Assembly: GCA_002437405.1 (NCBI GenBank)
Contig: DJPO01000060.1
Location: 1 to 42,819 of the forward strand
Origin: Opitutia bacterium UBA6410
GTDB lineage: Bacteria; Verrucomicrobiota; Verrucomicrobiia; Opitutales; Intestinicryptomonadaceae
Length of the DNA stretch: 42,819 bases
Reading direction: 5' to 3'
This document shows, in pieces, positions 17,201 to 24,728 of the stretch (the first letter of the stretch is position 1; each line of letters begins with the position of its first letter). Below the pieces are notes generated by a model, which ran no database searches, was not told the DNA's origin, and saw only the letters and a program-made list of their open reading frames with translations. A program made the translations under genes and the position numbers.

Positions 17201-17411
17201 CCGCCTGCGCCCGATTCTGATGACATCGTTCGCGTTCATACTCGGCGTGACGCCGCTGGTTCTCGCAAAGGCGACGGGCTCGGAGCTGCGCAACGCGCTG
17301 GGCACGCCCGTGTTCTTCGGAATGTTGGGCGTCACCCTGTTCGGGCTGGTATTTACCCCCGTATTCTTCTATTTGATACGCAAAAACTACAAAATTTCCC
17401 GCGAAAATTAG
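14259..17411 (+). CDS. RND efflux pump, HAE1 family inner-membrane transporter
   Basis: 1,050 residues, the full length of AcrB/MexB-type pumps. The N-terminus MKNFCNFFIDRPIFATVVSVVIVLLGAIGF is the standard first transmembrane helix. The proton-relay aspartates Asp412 and Asp413 lie in GIVVDDAIVVVENVER (equivalent to AcrB 407 and 408), and the matching lysine is present in GLACKNAILIVEFAK. Porter and docking domains lie between helices 1-2 and 7-8. It is driven by the proton gradient and extrudes hydrophobic compounds with the adaptor and channel encoded on either side. Substrates cannot be predicted. Confidence 0.95.
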   Translation: MKNFCNFFIDRPIFATVVSVVIVLLGAIGFSKLPISQYPDIVPPTIAVDALYPGASPEVLMENVATPIEQEVNGVEKMMYITSRCNSDGTVSIEIAFELGTDINAAQVLVQNRVESAKPQLPEEVRNIGVRVTKRSPSLLLGLAIYSPDGSRDTTYLTNYYLTQMRDKLLRVDGVGDIIAYGSREYSMRVWLDPDKLSDLGISPLEVYAAIRNQNRQVAAGKINQSPIANPNAAYELLIETKGRLVSESQFGEIVVRKLGDGRIVKLKDVARLELGAYSYTNSAFYKGGDAVALLVYQTPGSNASNTAGDVLKLFDEMKKDFPAGVDYDVGMDNTVYIADSIKAVFRTILEATVLVVVVMMVFLQNWKAAVIPLFAIPISLVGTFFFMSIFGFTINNLTLFGLVLAIGIVVDDAIVVVENVERNMAGGLGEKEATKKAMAQVAGALVAIVLVLSAVFVPTAFVEGITGEFYKQFALTIAASTIVSGIVSLTLTPALSAIFLRKTARPDLFTRAYNLVLGNLFGLFNRGFEKVADLYGGFVRRTLSWSKVLAVCYVGLLAATVFLFRSTPKGFIPAQDTCYFYIAVQLPDGATLERTSRVLGKAEEVVGKTLPEAQRYMSMAGLNIANLGRMANGGTMFIQLESKEARNKKGIKLDDSISRLMQAFNREIPEALFFAVKPPVVSGIGMGGDFKGYIQDRGTHGLAEIEKKVSETVAQTRKRDCVSTALTMFTISSPRLGLDIDREKAERLGVSVSSIFDALRFNLGSAYINDFNLLNRSYKVVAQAESRNRANPEDILKMRIPTASGANAQIGSVAELRRTVGPEVITRYNLYPAAEIMGNVATGHSTGEAIEAIESITDKILPAGMGIEWTDLAFQEKRVGGFTALITFAQCVVFVFLILAALYESWRLPLSVILIVPLVLLFSVSGVRAMGMDINVMTQVGFIVLIGLACKNAILIVEFAKQRQENGENIVDAVSLAARNRLRPILMTSFAFILGVTPLVLAKATGSELRNALGTPVFFGMLGVTLFGLVFTPVFFYLIRKNYKISREN

Positions 17412-17423
17412 GGTTCTTTTCTT

Positions 17424-18836
17424 ATGAAAAAATTCAAAACGATTTTTATGTTCTCCGCCGCCGCCGTCGCGGGCGGCTGCATGGTCGGGCCCGACTACGA
17501 AAACCCGAACGAATCCGTCGCCGAAAAGGAGATTCTCGACTTCGCCGAATACGCGAACGACGGCGGGCTTTGGAAAACCGCAAACCCGCAGGACTCCCAA
17601 AGCCGCGGCGAGTGGTGGGACATCTTCGGGGACGAGACGCTCGCGGGCTATATGCGCATGTGCGCCGAAAAAAATCCCGACTTGAAATCCGTCTACTACA
17701 AAGTCGAACAGGCGCGCGAATACGCGTTGATAAAGCGCGGCGACCTACTCCCGCACGCGACGGCGAGCGGCGACTGGTTCAAAAACGAAGTCGGCAACCG
17801 TTCGATTTTGCGCCCGCTCGGCTCGCAATTCGAAGACTGGGCGGTCGGCGCAACTCTAACGTGGGACGCCGATTTGTTCGGGCGAATCCGCAGCACGCTC
17901 GAGGCTTCTCGCGCCGACGCGCAGGCGTTGCAGATGGAGTACGAAAACGCCCTGATGTCGCTGCGCACGAAAACCGCCGCTTTGTATTTCTCGCTACGGG
18001 AGGCGGAAAGCCTGCGCCAACTGCTCGAGGAAACCGTCAAAACGCGCGAGTCCGAAACCGCCCAAATCCGCGCCCGCTACGAAATGGCGACCGCGACCGA
18101 CGCCGACGTCCAGCGCGCAATCGAGCAGGAATTTTCGACAAAAGCGCAATTGACCGACGTGCTCGAGCAAATCGCGCTCGCAAAAAATATGCTCGCAAAC
18201 CTACTCGGCACTGTCCCCGCGAAAATCTCGATTGACGCCGTCCCGCTCGATAAATCCGCGCCCGCCGTGCCCGCGTCGATTCCCTCCGAGCTTCTCGAAA
18301 AACGCCCCGACATCGCCGCCGCCGAAAGGGCTGTTTGCGCCGCAAATTACAGAATCGGAGCGGCTCAGGCGGCGTTCTTCCCGACCGTTTCGATTACAAG
18401 CTCGCTCGGAACGGAATCGACCGCGTTTTCAAAGCTCTTGAATTCAAGCTCGTTCGCATGGGGCGTCAGCCCGCAAATCTACATACCGATTTTTCAGGCG
18501 GGCAAGCTCACGGCGCAAAAACGCGTCGCCTTGGCAAAGCATAAGGAGACTCTCGAAAAGTACAAAGCCACTGTGCTGAAAGCAGTTCGGGAAGTCGAAG
18601 ACGCCCTCGCGAAATCTGAGGCCGCCGCCAAGCGCGCCGCCGAGCGCGAAACCGCCGCAAACGCCGCCGCCAAAGTCGGCTCTCTCGTCCGCGACCAGTA
18701 CGACGCGGGCGTAGCCGACTACTTTGCTGTTTGCGAAGCGCGCCGTTATGCGCTCGCCGCGAAAATCGCCCTCGTGAAAAGTCGGGGCGACCAGTACCGC
18801 GCGGCGGTCGAGCTGATTAGGGCGGTGAACCTTTAG
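17424..18836 (+). CDS. Outer-membrane efflux channel lipoprotein (NodT/OprM family)
   Basis: 470 residues. The signal peptide ends in the family hallmark GGCMVGPDYENP, so Cys is lipidated and the mature protein is anchored in the outer membrane. Two repeated halves of long helices and short beta strands follow, as in OprM and TolC trimers. The motif LLEKRPDIAAAERAVCAANYRIGAAQAAFFPTV, typical of NodT proteins, lies at about 290-325. It completes the tripartite pump and is last in the operon. No hairpin terminator follows, only the C-tract at 18847. Confidence 0.94.
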   Translation: MKKFKTIFMFSAAAVAGGCMVGPDYENPNESVAEKEILDFAEYANDGGLWKTANPQDSQSRGEWWDIFGDETLAGYMRMCAEKNPDLKSVYYKVEQAREYALIKRGDLLPHATASGDWFKNEVGNRSILRPLGSQFEDWAVGATLTWDADLFGRIRSTLEASRADAQALQMEYENALMSLRTKTAALYFSLREAESLRQLLEETVKTRESETAQIRARYEMATATDADVQRAIEQEFSTKAQLTDVLEQIALAKNMLANLLGTVPAKISIDAVPLDKSAPAVPASIPSELLEKRPDIAAAERAVCAANYRIGAAQAAFFPTVSITSSLGTESTAFSKLLNSSSFAWGVSPQIYIPIFQAGKLTAQKRVALAKHKETLEKYKATVLKAVREVEDALAKSEAAAKRAAERETAANAAAKVGSLVRDQYDAGVADYFAVCEARRYALAAKIALVKSRGDQYRAAVELIRAVNL

Positions 18837-18846
18837 CCGCCTCCCT

Positions 18847-18862
18847 CCCCCCCCCCCCCCCC
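18847..18862. repeat. Homopolymer run of 16 C
   Basis: An uninterrupted C16 lies in the 29-nt gap between the convergent efflux-channel gene (stop 18836) and the peptidase gene (stop at 18866). On the minus strand it is G16 beginning three bases after the peptidase stop codon. It is non-coding. The exact length may be unreliable in assembly. Confidence 0.9.
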
Positions 18863-18865
18863 AAT

Positions 18866-19984
18866 TTAGATAACCCACTCGTAGTGGTAGCGCGACAAAA
18901 TCTTCGCGCCCGACTTTGTGACCTCGACGGTATCCTCGATTCTGCACCCGCCGATTCCGCGATAGTACAGCCCGGGTTCGACTGTCACGACGTTGCCCGC
19001 CTGCAAAATGCACTTGCGGTTTCCGAGCGACGGCGACTCGTGAATGTCGAGCCCAACGCCATGCCCCGTCGAGTGGAAGAATCCGCTCCAGCCGCTTTTC
19101 GAAGCGGTTGTTTTGTATCCGTTTTGCTCGAAGAAATCCTTCACGCTCTTGTGGACTTCCGCGCCGTCAACTCCCGCAGCGACTTTTGAGAGCGCGAGAG
19201 CCTGCGCATTCAAAACGGCGTCGACAAGGCGCACCTGTGCTTCGCTGGGAGTGCCGCGCAAAAAAGTGCGCGTCATATCGCCGTAATAGCCCGAGGCTTT
19301 CAGTCGCGGGAAAATATCCATTACAATCAACGAGTTTGCGTGGACAACCCCCGAGCCTTCGTTGTGCGGATCGCAGGCGTCGTCGCCCGCGGCGACAATC
19401 GTGTGCATGGAATCCGCGCCGAGCGAGAGAGCCGCCTTTTCGATTTCCGAGCGCAAAAATTCGCACGTCAGCGGCCTGCCCTCGAAAATCAGACGTCCCT
19501 TGACGATTTTCGACTGGCGCAAAATTTCCTCCGCGATAGTGAATCCTGCCGACGCGGCGGCGTTTGCCTTCACGATTTCCTTAATTTCGGCGGGGCTTTT
19601 GACTTCGCGCTGCGGGAAAAATTCGCCCTCGCAAATGTCGACATCAAACCCCGCTTCTACGAGGTTCAGATACCAAATAGACGGGAAATTCTCGGGGACG
19701 ACGAGCGATTTTACGCGCTTGGATTTCAAAACCGCGCAAAGAGCCGAAAAGTCGCCGTACGGAACTTTCGCCTTTCGGCAGACTTCGGAGATGTCGAAAA
19801 CTTCGTCGAACTTTGAATGCCGCAACGCCCTGCCCGCCTCGAGCGGACTGAGCAGCGCGCATTTTTTTCCCGCCAGCGTAAACGCGAAAAAATCGTCGGG
19901 TATCTGCATACCCGAAAAGTACAACAAATTTGCGTCGGTCTCCGACGAGCCGCGCATAATCAACTCTCTCTTTTTCCGATTCAT
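18866..19984 (-). CDS. M24-family metallopeptidase (Xaa-Pro aminopeptidase-like)
   Basis: 372 residues from the ATG at 19984; an upstream in-frame extension crosses the divergent promoter region and is rejected. The N-terminal creatinase-like domain (about 1-140) is followed by the pita-bread fold. The metal ligands are visible: Asp in VVMDIFPRLKASGYYGDMTRTF (two aspartates), His in FHSTGHGVGLDIHESP, Glu in VVTVEPGLYY, and Glu in CRIEDTVEV. The family removes N-terminal residues before proline, or acts as prolidase. The N-terminal domain and TGHGVGLDIHE favour PepP/PepQ over methionine aminopeptidase. Confidence 0.88.
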   Translation of the reverse strand: MNRKKRELIMRGSSETDANLLYFSGMQIPDDFFAFTLAGKKCALLSPLEAGRALRHSKFDEVFDISEVCRKAKVPYGDFSALCAVLKSKRVKSLVVPENFPSIWYLNLVEAGFDVDICEGEFFPQREVKSPAEIKEIVKANAAASAGFTIAEEILRQSKIVKGRLIFEGRPLTCEFLRSEIEKAALSLGADSMHTIVAAGDDACDPHNEGSGVVHANSLIVMDIFPRLKASGYYGDMTRTFLRGTPSEAQVRLVDAVLNAQALALSKVAAGVDGAEVHKSVKDFFEQNGYKTTASKSGWSGFFHSTGHGVGLDIHESPSLGNRKCILQAGNVVTVEPGLYYRGIGGCRIEDTVEVTKSGAKILSRYHYEWVI

Positions 19985-19992
19985 TGAAATTA

Positions 19993-20019
19993 TTGTTGCA
20001 CGCTGCGCCTGTTTATACA
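19993..20019 (+). promoter_or_regulatory. Weak candidate promoter for the DUF192-mnmE operon
   Basis: TTGTTG (19993-19998), a 15-nt spacer and TATACA (20014-20019) end 11 nt before the ATG at 20031. The whole divergent gap is only 46 bp, so promoters for both directions must overlap here. The spacer is short, so the call is tentative. Confidence 0.25.
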
Positions 20020-20030
20020 AATTAAAAATA

Positions 20031-20516
20031 ATGAAATTATTCGGGAGATTTTTTACGTGGCTCGCCACGCTTTTCGCGGCGGCGGTTCTGCTCGGGTGCT
20101 CCGAACCCCAAAAGGCGAAACGGGCGTTTGAAACGGTTTTCGACTTTTCCATTGAAAACGTCGAATTTTCCGCGCAGGTCGCGCTTTCGGACGCGGAGAA
20201 ATCGCAGGGGCTGATGTTCAGGGAAAGCCTCGCCCCGAACTCGGGTATGTTCTTCGTCTACGACAGCGGCCAGCAAATGTCGTATTGGATGAAAAACACG
20301 AAAATCCCCCTCGATATCGGATTTTTCACGCAGGACGGGACTCTCACGGAAGTCAAGAAGCTCTACCCCCACAACCTTGATGCCGTCAAATCGTCGCGCT
20401 CGGACATTTTTTACTGCCTCGAAATGAACGCGGGCTGGTTTGAAAAAAACAGAATATTCCCGCCCGCAAAGCTCGATATGCAAAAGCTGGAGAAAGCCGT
20501 CGGAGAGAGAAAATGA
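20031..20516 (+). CDS. DUF192-family exported lipoprotein
   Basis: 161 residues from the ATG at 20031. An N-terminal hydrophobic segment ends in the lipobox LLGC (Cys23). The rest is a DUF192 domain (PF02643) with its hallmarks: GLMFRESLAPNSGMFFVY and MSYWMKNTKIPLDIGFF. The biochemical function of the family is not established. It is first in a tight operon: its stop TGA overlaps the ATG of the small membrane protein by four bases, followed by mnmE. Confidence 0.85.
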   Translation: MKLFGRFFTWLATLFAAAVLLGCSEPQKAKRAFETVFDFSIENVEFSAQVALSDAEKSQGLMFRESLAPNSGMFFVYDSGQQMSYWMKNTKIPLDIGFFTQDGTLTEVKKLYPHNLDAVKSSRSDIFYCLEMNAGWFEKNRIFPPAKLDMQKLEKAVGERK

Positions 20517-20770
20517 AGACGATTCCCAAACGCTCCAAGTTTATGATACTCGGCATATCCGCGCTTGTCGCGGCGGCGGTGTACGCCTCCAACTGCTCGC
20601 AACGCTACTCCGAAATGACCGCGTGGCAGCTCGAACAGAAAATCGACCCCGACGCCAAAACGGGTATGACAAAGCTAAAAGCCCACATCGACTCCGCGAC
20701 GTACGCGGGGCTTGCGTTCTGCTCGTGCGCGCTCGCACTGCTTCTGGTAAAAAAGATTTCACGCAAATGA
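20513..20770 (+). CDS. Small double-pass membrane protein, unknown function
   Basis: 85 residues. Two hydrophobic segments (about 10-26 and 63-80) flank a soluble loop of about 35 residues. Positively charged ends (KTIPKRSK and KKISRK) suggest both termini are cytoplasmic. Four-base ATGA overlaps with the DUF192 gene upstream and mnmE downstream make it a credible translated gene despite its size. It has three cysteines (CSQR, FCSCA). No family is recognised. Confidence 0.7.
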   Translation: MKTIPKRSKFMILGISALVAAAVYASNCSQRYSEMTAWQLEQKIDPDAKTGMTKLKAHIDSATYAGLAFCSCALALLLVKKISRK

Positions 20771-22134
20771 ACGAAACAATCGCAGCAATTTCGACCCCTG
20801 CGGGGGAGTCCGCCATCGCCGCCGTGCGCCTTAGCGGCGCGGATTGCGCGAGGCTCGCCCGCGAAATTTTCAGATTTTCCAAGCCCGACGTACCGCAAAT
20901 CGAGCCGCGCAAAATGCACTACGCCGACTATCGCGACTCTTCCGGCAAGACGCTCGACGACGTTATGTTCTGCCTTTTCCGCGCCCCAAATTCCTACACG
21001 GGCGAGGATATGCTCGAAATCTACCCGCACGGCAATCCGTACATTTTGCGGAAAATACTCGACGACCTTTGCGTGCGCGGCGCGCGGCTCGCCCAAGCGG
21101 GGGAATTTACCCGCCGCGCGTTCCTGAACGACAAGTTCGACCTCTCCCAAGCCGAGGCTGTCGCCAAGATTATCGGCGCGCGTAGCGAAGCCGCCCTGAC
21201 CGCCGCCCGCAAGCAGTTCGGCGGCGAAATCGGCAGGCGCATATCTCAGCTTTCGTCCGACGTTCTCGATATGAAGGCGTTGATTGAAGCCTACATAGAC
21301 TTCCCCGACGAAGACCTGCCGCCCTCCGACACAAAAAGGCTCTGCGATATGGCGGAAAAGGCGTGCGCGGAAATGGTGCGGCTCGCCGAAACCTCGAAAT
21401 ACGATTCGCTAATCCACGACGGCATACGCGCAGTGATTGCGGGCGCGCCGAATGCGGGGAAGTCGTCGCTGATGAACGCAATTCTCGGGCGCAGCCGCGC
21501 GATAGTAAGCAGCGTTGCGGGAACGACGCGCGACTTCATCGACGAGCGTTTTATGCTCGGCGAATTCATTTTGAATCTGACCGACACCGCGGGATTGCGC
21601 GAGGGCGACGGGGAAATCGAAAGCGAGGGCATACGCCGCGCGTGCGGGAAAATCGCCGACTGCGACCTCTGCCTGCTTGTCGCCGACTCCGCCCAGCCCT
21701 TCCCCGAACTCCCGCCCGAAGTGCTCGAAAAAATTTCGCCCGACAACACTATAATTGTTTTGAATAAAAGCGACCTGCCCGAAAGCCGCGACAACCTCCC
21801 CGCCAACTTCCGAAATTTCAAAACAATCAAAGTTTCCTGCCAAAACAACAGCGGGATAGACGAGCTCAAAAAAAACGCGCTCGCGCTCATTCGCGAAAAA
21901 TTCATAAAACCTTCGGGCGACGACGTCGTCGTAGGCGCGCGCCACGCCCGCGCCCTCGAAAGGGCTTGCGAGTCGCTCAAGTGCGCCGAGCGGAAAATTC
22001 TGGACGGCGAACCGTCCGAGCTCGTCGCTTCCGATCTCGCCGAAACGCTCGACGCGCTCGGGGAAATCGTCGGGAAAACCGACAGCGAGGAAGTGCTCGA
22101 CAGAATTTTTTCCAAATTCTGTATCGGCAAATAA
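20767..22134 (+). CDS. mnmE: tRNA uridine-5-carboxymethylaminomethyl modification GTPase
   Basis: 455 residues, standard for MnmE/TrmE. The N-terminal formyl-THF-binding dimer domain (MNETIAAISTPAGESAIAAVRLSG) is followed by helices and a G domain: G1 GAPNAGKSS (226-234), G2 AGTTRDF, G3 DTAGLR, G4 NKSD. The C-terminal CIGK carries the conserved Cys452. With MnmG it modifies U34 of tRNAs reading two-codon boxes. mnmG is not in this window. The start ATG overlaps the previous stop (ATGA). It converges on the next gene with only 3 nt between, and no terminator is seen. Confidence 0.97.
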   Translation: MNETIAAISTPAGESAIAAVRLSGADCARLAREIFRFSKPDVPQIEPRKMHYADYRDSSGKTLDDVMFCLFRAPNSYTGEDMLEIYPHGNPYILRKILDDLCVRGARLAQAGEFTRRAFLNDKFDLSQAEAVAKIIGARSEAALTAARKQFGGEIGRRISQLSSDVLDMKALIEAYIDFPDEDLPPSDTKRLCDMAEKACAEMVRLAETSKYDSLIHDGIRAVIAGAPNAGKSSLMNAILGRSRAIVSSVAGTTRDFIDERFMLGEFILNLTDTAGLREGDGEIESEGIRRACGKIADCDLCLLVADSAQPFPELPPEVLEKISPDNTIIVLNKSDLPESRDNLPANFRNFKTIKVSCQNNSGIDELKKNALALIREKFIKPSGDDVVVGARHARALERACESLKCAERKILDGEPSELVASDLAETLDALGEIVGKTDSEEVLDRIFSKFCIGK

Positions 22135-22137
22135 CGC

Positions 22138-23118
22138 CTATTTGCCGAAATCCAAATCAACGACAATCGGCAGGTGGTCGCTCGCCGCGCGCACTTCGTC
22201 GGTATTGATTATCGCGGGCGCGCCTGCGTAGGCGGACATTGCCGAATTGACGACAAAATAGTCGTAGATATAGGCGATGTCCTTTTTCTTCCAATAATAT
22301 GTGTAGGCGTTTGCGGAGGCGAAATCGCCGCCGCCGAGCATCGCGAGCTTCGTTTTTCCGAAGTTTCTGAAAAGCGCGTCCGACGGCTCGTTGTTGAAGT
22401 CGCCCGCGGCGATTGTCGGAGCGTCGGCGGCTATCGAAAAAATGCGCGCGTCAATCGCCCTGACCTCCGCGAATCGGAACGGATAAAACTGCTCGTCGGC
22501 TTTCCGCGCGCCCGTTTTGCTCTTCAGATGCAGAGCGAAGGCGTACCAGTCCTTTTTTGCGGTCGTGAATTTTGCCCCGAGCGTGCCGCGCGGCGAAAAG
22601 ACCTTCGCGCCCTTTAACTCGAAGGAAATATCGGAGCAGTCAAAAATTTTTTCGGGCTTGATTCTCGAAAGAATCGCAACACGCGTATGGGCGTCGTAAG
22701 AGGTAATCGCGCAAAACGGGTACGCCAAGCCCTCCTTATGCAAGGCGTCGCGCAATTCCTCCAAATACACTTCGTCGCCCATTTCGTCGAGCAACACTAC
22801 GTCCGCGTTAATCTTGCGCAAAACGGAGCGCAGGGCGGCTTTTTCGGATTCGGGCTTGGGGTGCTCGCGCCACTTGCCGTTTACCATTCGGTTTGCGACG
22901 CTGTAATTGTGGACGTTCCAAGAGCAGATTCGCACTTTCGGCGAATCCACCCCCGCGCGTTCGGCCTCCGAAAACGTAGGCAAAACCTCGGGGCGCGAAC
23001 CGAAATCAGCCTTGTCCGACAAAAAGGTCGCGACCGCCCAGACCAGCCAAATTACCAAAACGGCGGCGGCTTTGGGGGCGGTGATTTTGCCGCGCAGGAG
23101 TTTTGCGGGTATTTTCAC
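22138..23118 (-). CDS. Endonuclease/exonuclease/phosphatase-family membrane-anchored protein
   Basis: 326 residues, starting at GTG (no ATG is nearby). A single N-terminal hydrophobic helix (about 16-33) should anchor or export it, with the catalytic domain outside the cytoplasm. The EEP fold is supported by SWNVHNY (Asn68), a DEMGDE block with Glu112 as metal ligand, AGDFNNEPSD and the C-terminal SDHLPIVVDL. Substrates in this superfamily range from DNA to phospholipids and inositol phosphates, so specificity is not predictable. It follows ribE by 6 nt and is probably co-transcribed. Confidence 0.82.
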   Translation of the reverse strand: MKIPAKLLRGKITAPKAAAVLVIWLVWAVATFLSDKADFGSRPEVLPTFSEAERAGVDSPKVRICSWNVHNYSVANRMVNGKWREHPKPESEKAALRSVLRKINADVVLLDEMGDEVYLEELRDALHKEGLAYPFCAITSYDAHTRVAILSRIKPEKIFDCSDISFELKGAKVFSPRGTLGAKFTTAKKDWYAFALHLKSKTGARKADEQFYPFRFAEVRAIDARIFSIAADAPTIAAGDFNNEPSDALFRNFGKTKLAMLGGGDFASANAYTYYWKKKDIAYIYDYFVVNSAMSAYAGAPAIINTDEVRAASDHLPIVVDLDFGK

Positions 23119-23124
23119 GCCGAA

Positions 23125-23742
23125 TTAGGGTTGATATGGCGATTTCTCGCGGTTGCCTGTTGCGATTTTCTCGACGTATTTCGCGAGAATGTCGAATTCC
23201 AAATCCACGAGTTTTCCCGCTTTGCACTCGGAAAGGTTCGTGACCTCGAGCGTGTGGGGAATCAGCCATACGGCGAGCGAATCCTTGTGGGCTTCGGCTA
23301 TCGTGAGGGAAATGCCGTCGATGGCGACGCTGCCCTTGTAGACGACGTAATTTGCAAATTCTTCGGGAACTGCGACTTTCAGGTACACATTCTTGCCCCT
23401 TTGCTCGAAGACTTCGACTTTGCTTCTGGTATCGACGTGCCCCGTCACAAAGTGTCCGCCCAGCCGCGCATTTGCCGCAAGCGGGCGTTCGAGATTTATA
23501 AGCGAGCCGCTTTTCACGCCCTCGAAAGACGTGAGCCTTATGGTTTCTTCGAGAAGCTCGAAGGACAATTCGTTGCCGTCGCGCCCGACGAGCGTGAGAC
23601 AGCAGCCGTTGCACGCCAAGGAATCGCCGTCGGAAAGACTTTCGGCGATAAATTCGGGGGCTTGCAGCTTCAAAAGCCACGCCGCCTTTTTTTCTTCAAA
23701 GGAAACTACTTTCCCGACCCCTTCAACTATTCCCGTAAACAT
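23125..23742 (-). CDS. ribE: Riboflavin synthase, alpha subunit
   Basis: 205 residues with the characteristic N-terminus MFTGIVEGVGKV and an internal duplication: two lumazine-binding domains (about 1-97 and 98-195), the second with GHVDTRSKVE and VAIDGISLTIAEA. It dismutates two 6,7-dimethyl-8-ribityllumazine molecules to riboflavin and a pyrimidinedione. The other rib genes are not adjacent, and no FMN riboswitch is seen in the 80-nt AT-rich region upstream. It heads a two-gene unit with the EEP-family gene. Confidence 0.95.
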   Translation of the reverse strand: MFTGIVEGVGKVVSFEEKKAAWLLKLQAPEFIAESLSDGDSLACNGCCLTLVGRDGNELSFELLEETIRLTSFEGVKSGSLINLERPLAANARLGGHFVTGHVDTRSKVEVFEQRGKNVYLKVAVPEEFANYVVYKGSVAIDGISLTIAEAHKDSLAVWLIPHTLEVTNLSECKAGKLVDLEFDILAKYVEKIATGNREKSPYQP

Positions 23743-23814
23743 AATATAATTTTGTGTGTTAAAATATAAATTTACAACAAATAAAAAATCGCAAAAATCG
23801 CCGCTTTAGTCAAG

Positions 23815-23847
23815 AAAAAAGCCCCGAAAGAAAGAGCTTTCGGGGCT
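23815..23847 (-). terminator. Intrinsic terminator of the isomerase/oxidoreductase unit
   Basis: The 11-bp stem AGCCCCGAAAG (23820-23830) with CTTTCGGGGCT (23837-23847) has a 6-nt loop. On the minus strand it is followed by six T (23815-23820). It lies about 20 nt after the stop of the isomerase-like gene. Confidence 0.92.
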
Positions 23848-23866
23848 GCGTTGGAACATTCACAAA

Positions 23867-24694
23867 TTAGTGCGCGCGCAGATATTCTATGCTTTTGCGC
23901 ATAATATCGTCCAGATGCTTTTCGTCGCCGCCTTCGTATTCGAGGACAAAATATCCGTCGAAGCCGAGCGAGTCGAGCGTCGCAAGCATTTTTTGGACAT
24001 CGAGAGAGCCGCCGCCGAGATACGTGTCACGGCCTTCGGGCATAATTACGTCCTTGAAGTGCAGCATCTTCAACTTTTTGCCGATTGTTTTGTACGCTCC
24101 GCAAATATCGACACCCGCGCGAATCCAGTGCCCGTTGTCGGCACAGACGCCGACGTTTGAAAACGATGCTACAACCTGCGCCAGCACTTCGGGATTCCAA
24201 TATTCGTTGGTCTTGCGTCCGTGGTGGTGGACGGCGATTTCAACGCCGTATTTCTTGGCGAGCGCGTCGATTTTAGCCTGATATTGGCGCGGCATTTCTT
24301 CCGTGAACACTTTGATGTTCATATCCTTGCAGAATGCTAGATGTTGTTCCAGCTCGTTTTCCGCAACGGTATAGATTCCGAAGGACGCCATTTCGATTTT
24401 ATTGTCGGCGAACACTTTTTTGAGGTACGCGCGCTGCTCGGGCGTCATTTTTTCCGAAACCTTTACGTTGGGATATTTGCCGCCGATGAACTGCGTTTTG
24501 GAAAGCACCACGCCGTCGACTTTCATTTCCGCCGCTTTTTTTACGGTATCGACGAGCGAAGCCTGATTGCGGTAGACATATCCGTGAAGCGCGATTTTCC
24601 TGTATTTGGGAGTGGGCGCCGAATCCTTCGCAACGCACCCGAAAAGCAGTGCGGCAACGGCGGCGACCGAAAATATCGTCAATAATTTCTTCAT
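23867..24694 (-). CDS. Exported sugar phosphate isomerase/epimerase-like TIM-barrel lipoprotein
   Basis: 275 residues from the ATG at 24694. The signal peptide MKKLLTIFSVAAVAALLFGC gives a lipoprotein with Cys20. The rest is an AP-endonuclease-2/xylose-isomerase-like barrel: VHHHGRKTNEY, the metal-site residues in CADNGHW (Asp and His), MLHFKDV (His) and VLEYEGG (Glu). Members isomerise or epimerise sugars or eliminate from keto-sugars. It lies 34 nt after the Tat-exported Gfo/Idh/MocA gene. Such pairs occur in PVC bacteria and Bacteroidetes, where they have been tied to 3-keto-glycoside metabolism. The specific substrate here is unknown. Confidence 0.85.
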   Translation of the reverse strand: MKKLLTIFSVAAVAALLFGCVAKDSAPTPKYRKIALHGYVYRNQASLVDTVKKAAEMKVDGVVLSKTQFIGGKYPNVKVSEKMTPEQRAYLKKVFADNKIEMASFGIYTVAENELEQHLAFCKDMNIKVFTEEMPRQYQAKIDALAKKYGVEIAVHHHGRKTNEYWNPEVLAQVVASFSNVGVCADNGHWIRAGVDICGAYKTIGKKLKMLHFKDVIMPEGRDTYLGGGSLDVQKMLATLDSLGFDGYFVLEYEGGDEKHLDDIMRKSIEYLRAH

Positions 24695-24728
24695 AAACAA
24701 TTTGTTTTATTAATTTTTTGTGTATTTA

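Noticed and set aside
19362..20030. An upstream extension of the DUF192 protein
   Set aside because: It is antisense to the M24 peptidase gene. The lipoprotein signal starts at the ATG at 20031.
23743..23814. An FMN riboswitch before ribE
   Set aside because: The region is only about 70 nt and AT-rich, and lacks the conserved RFN element stems.
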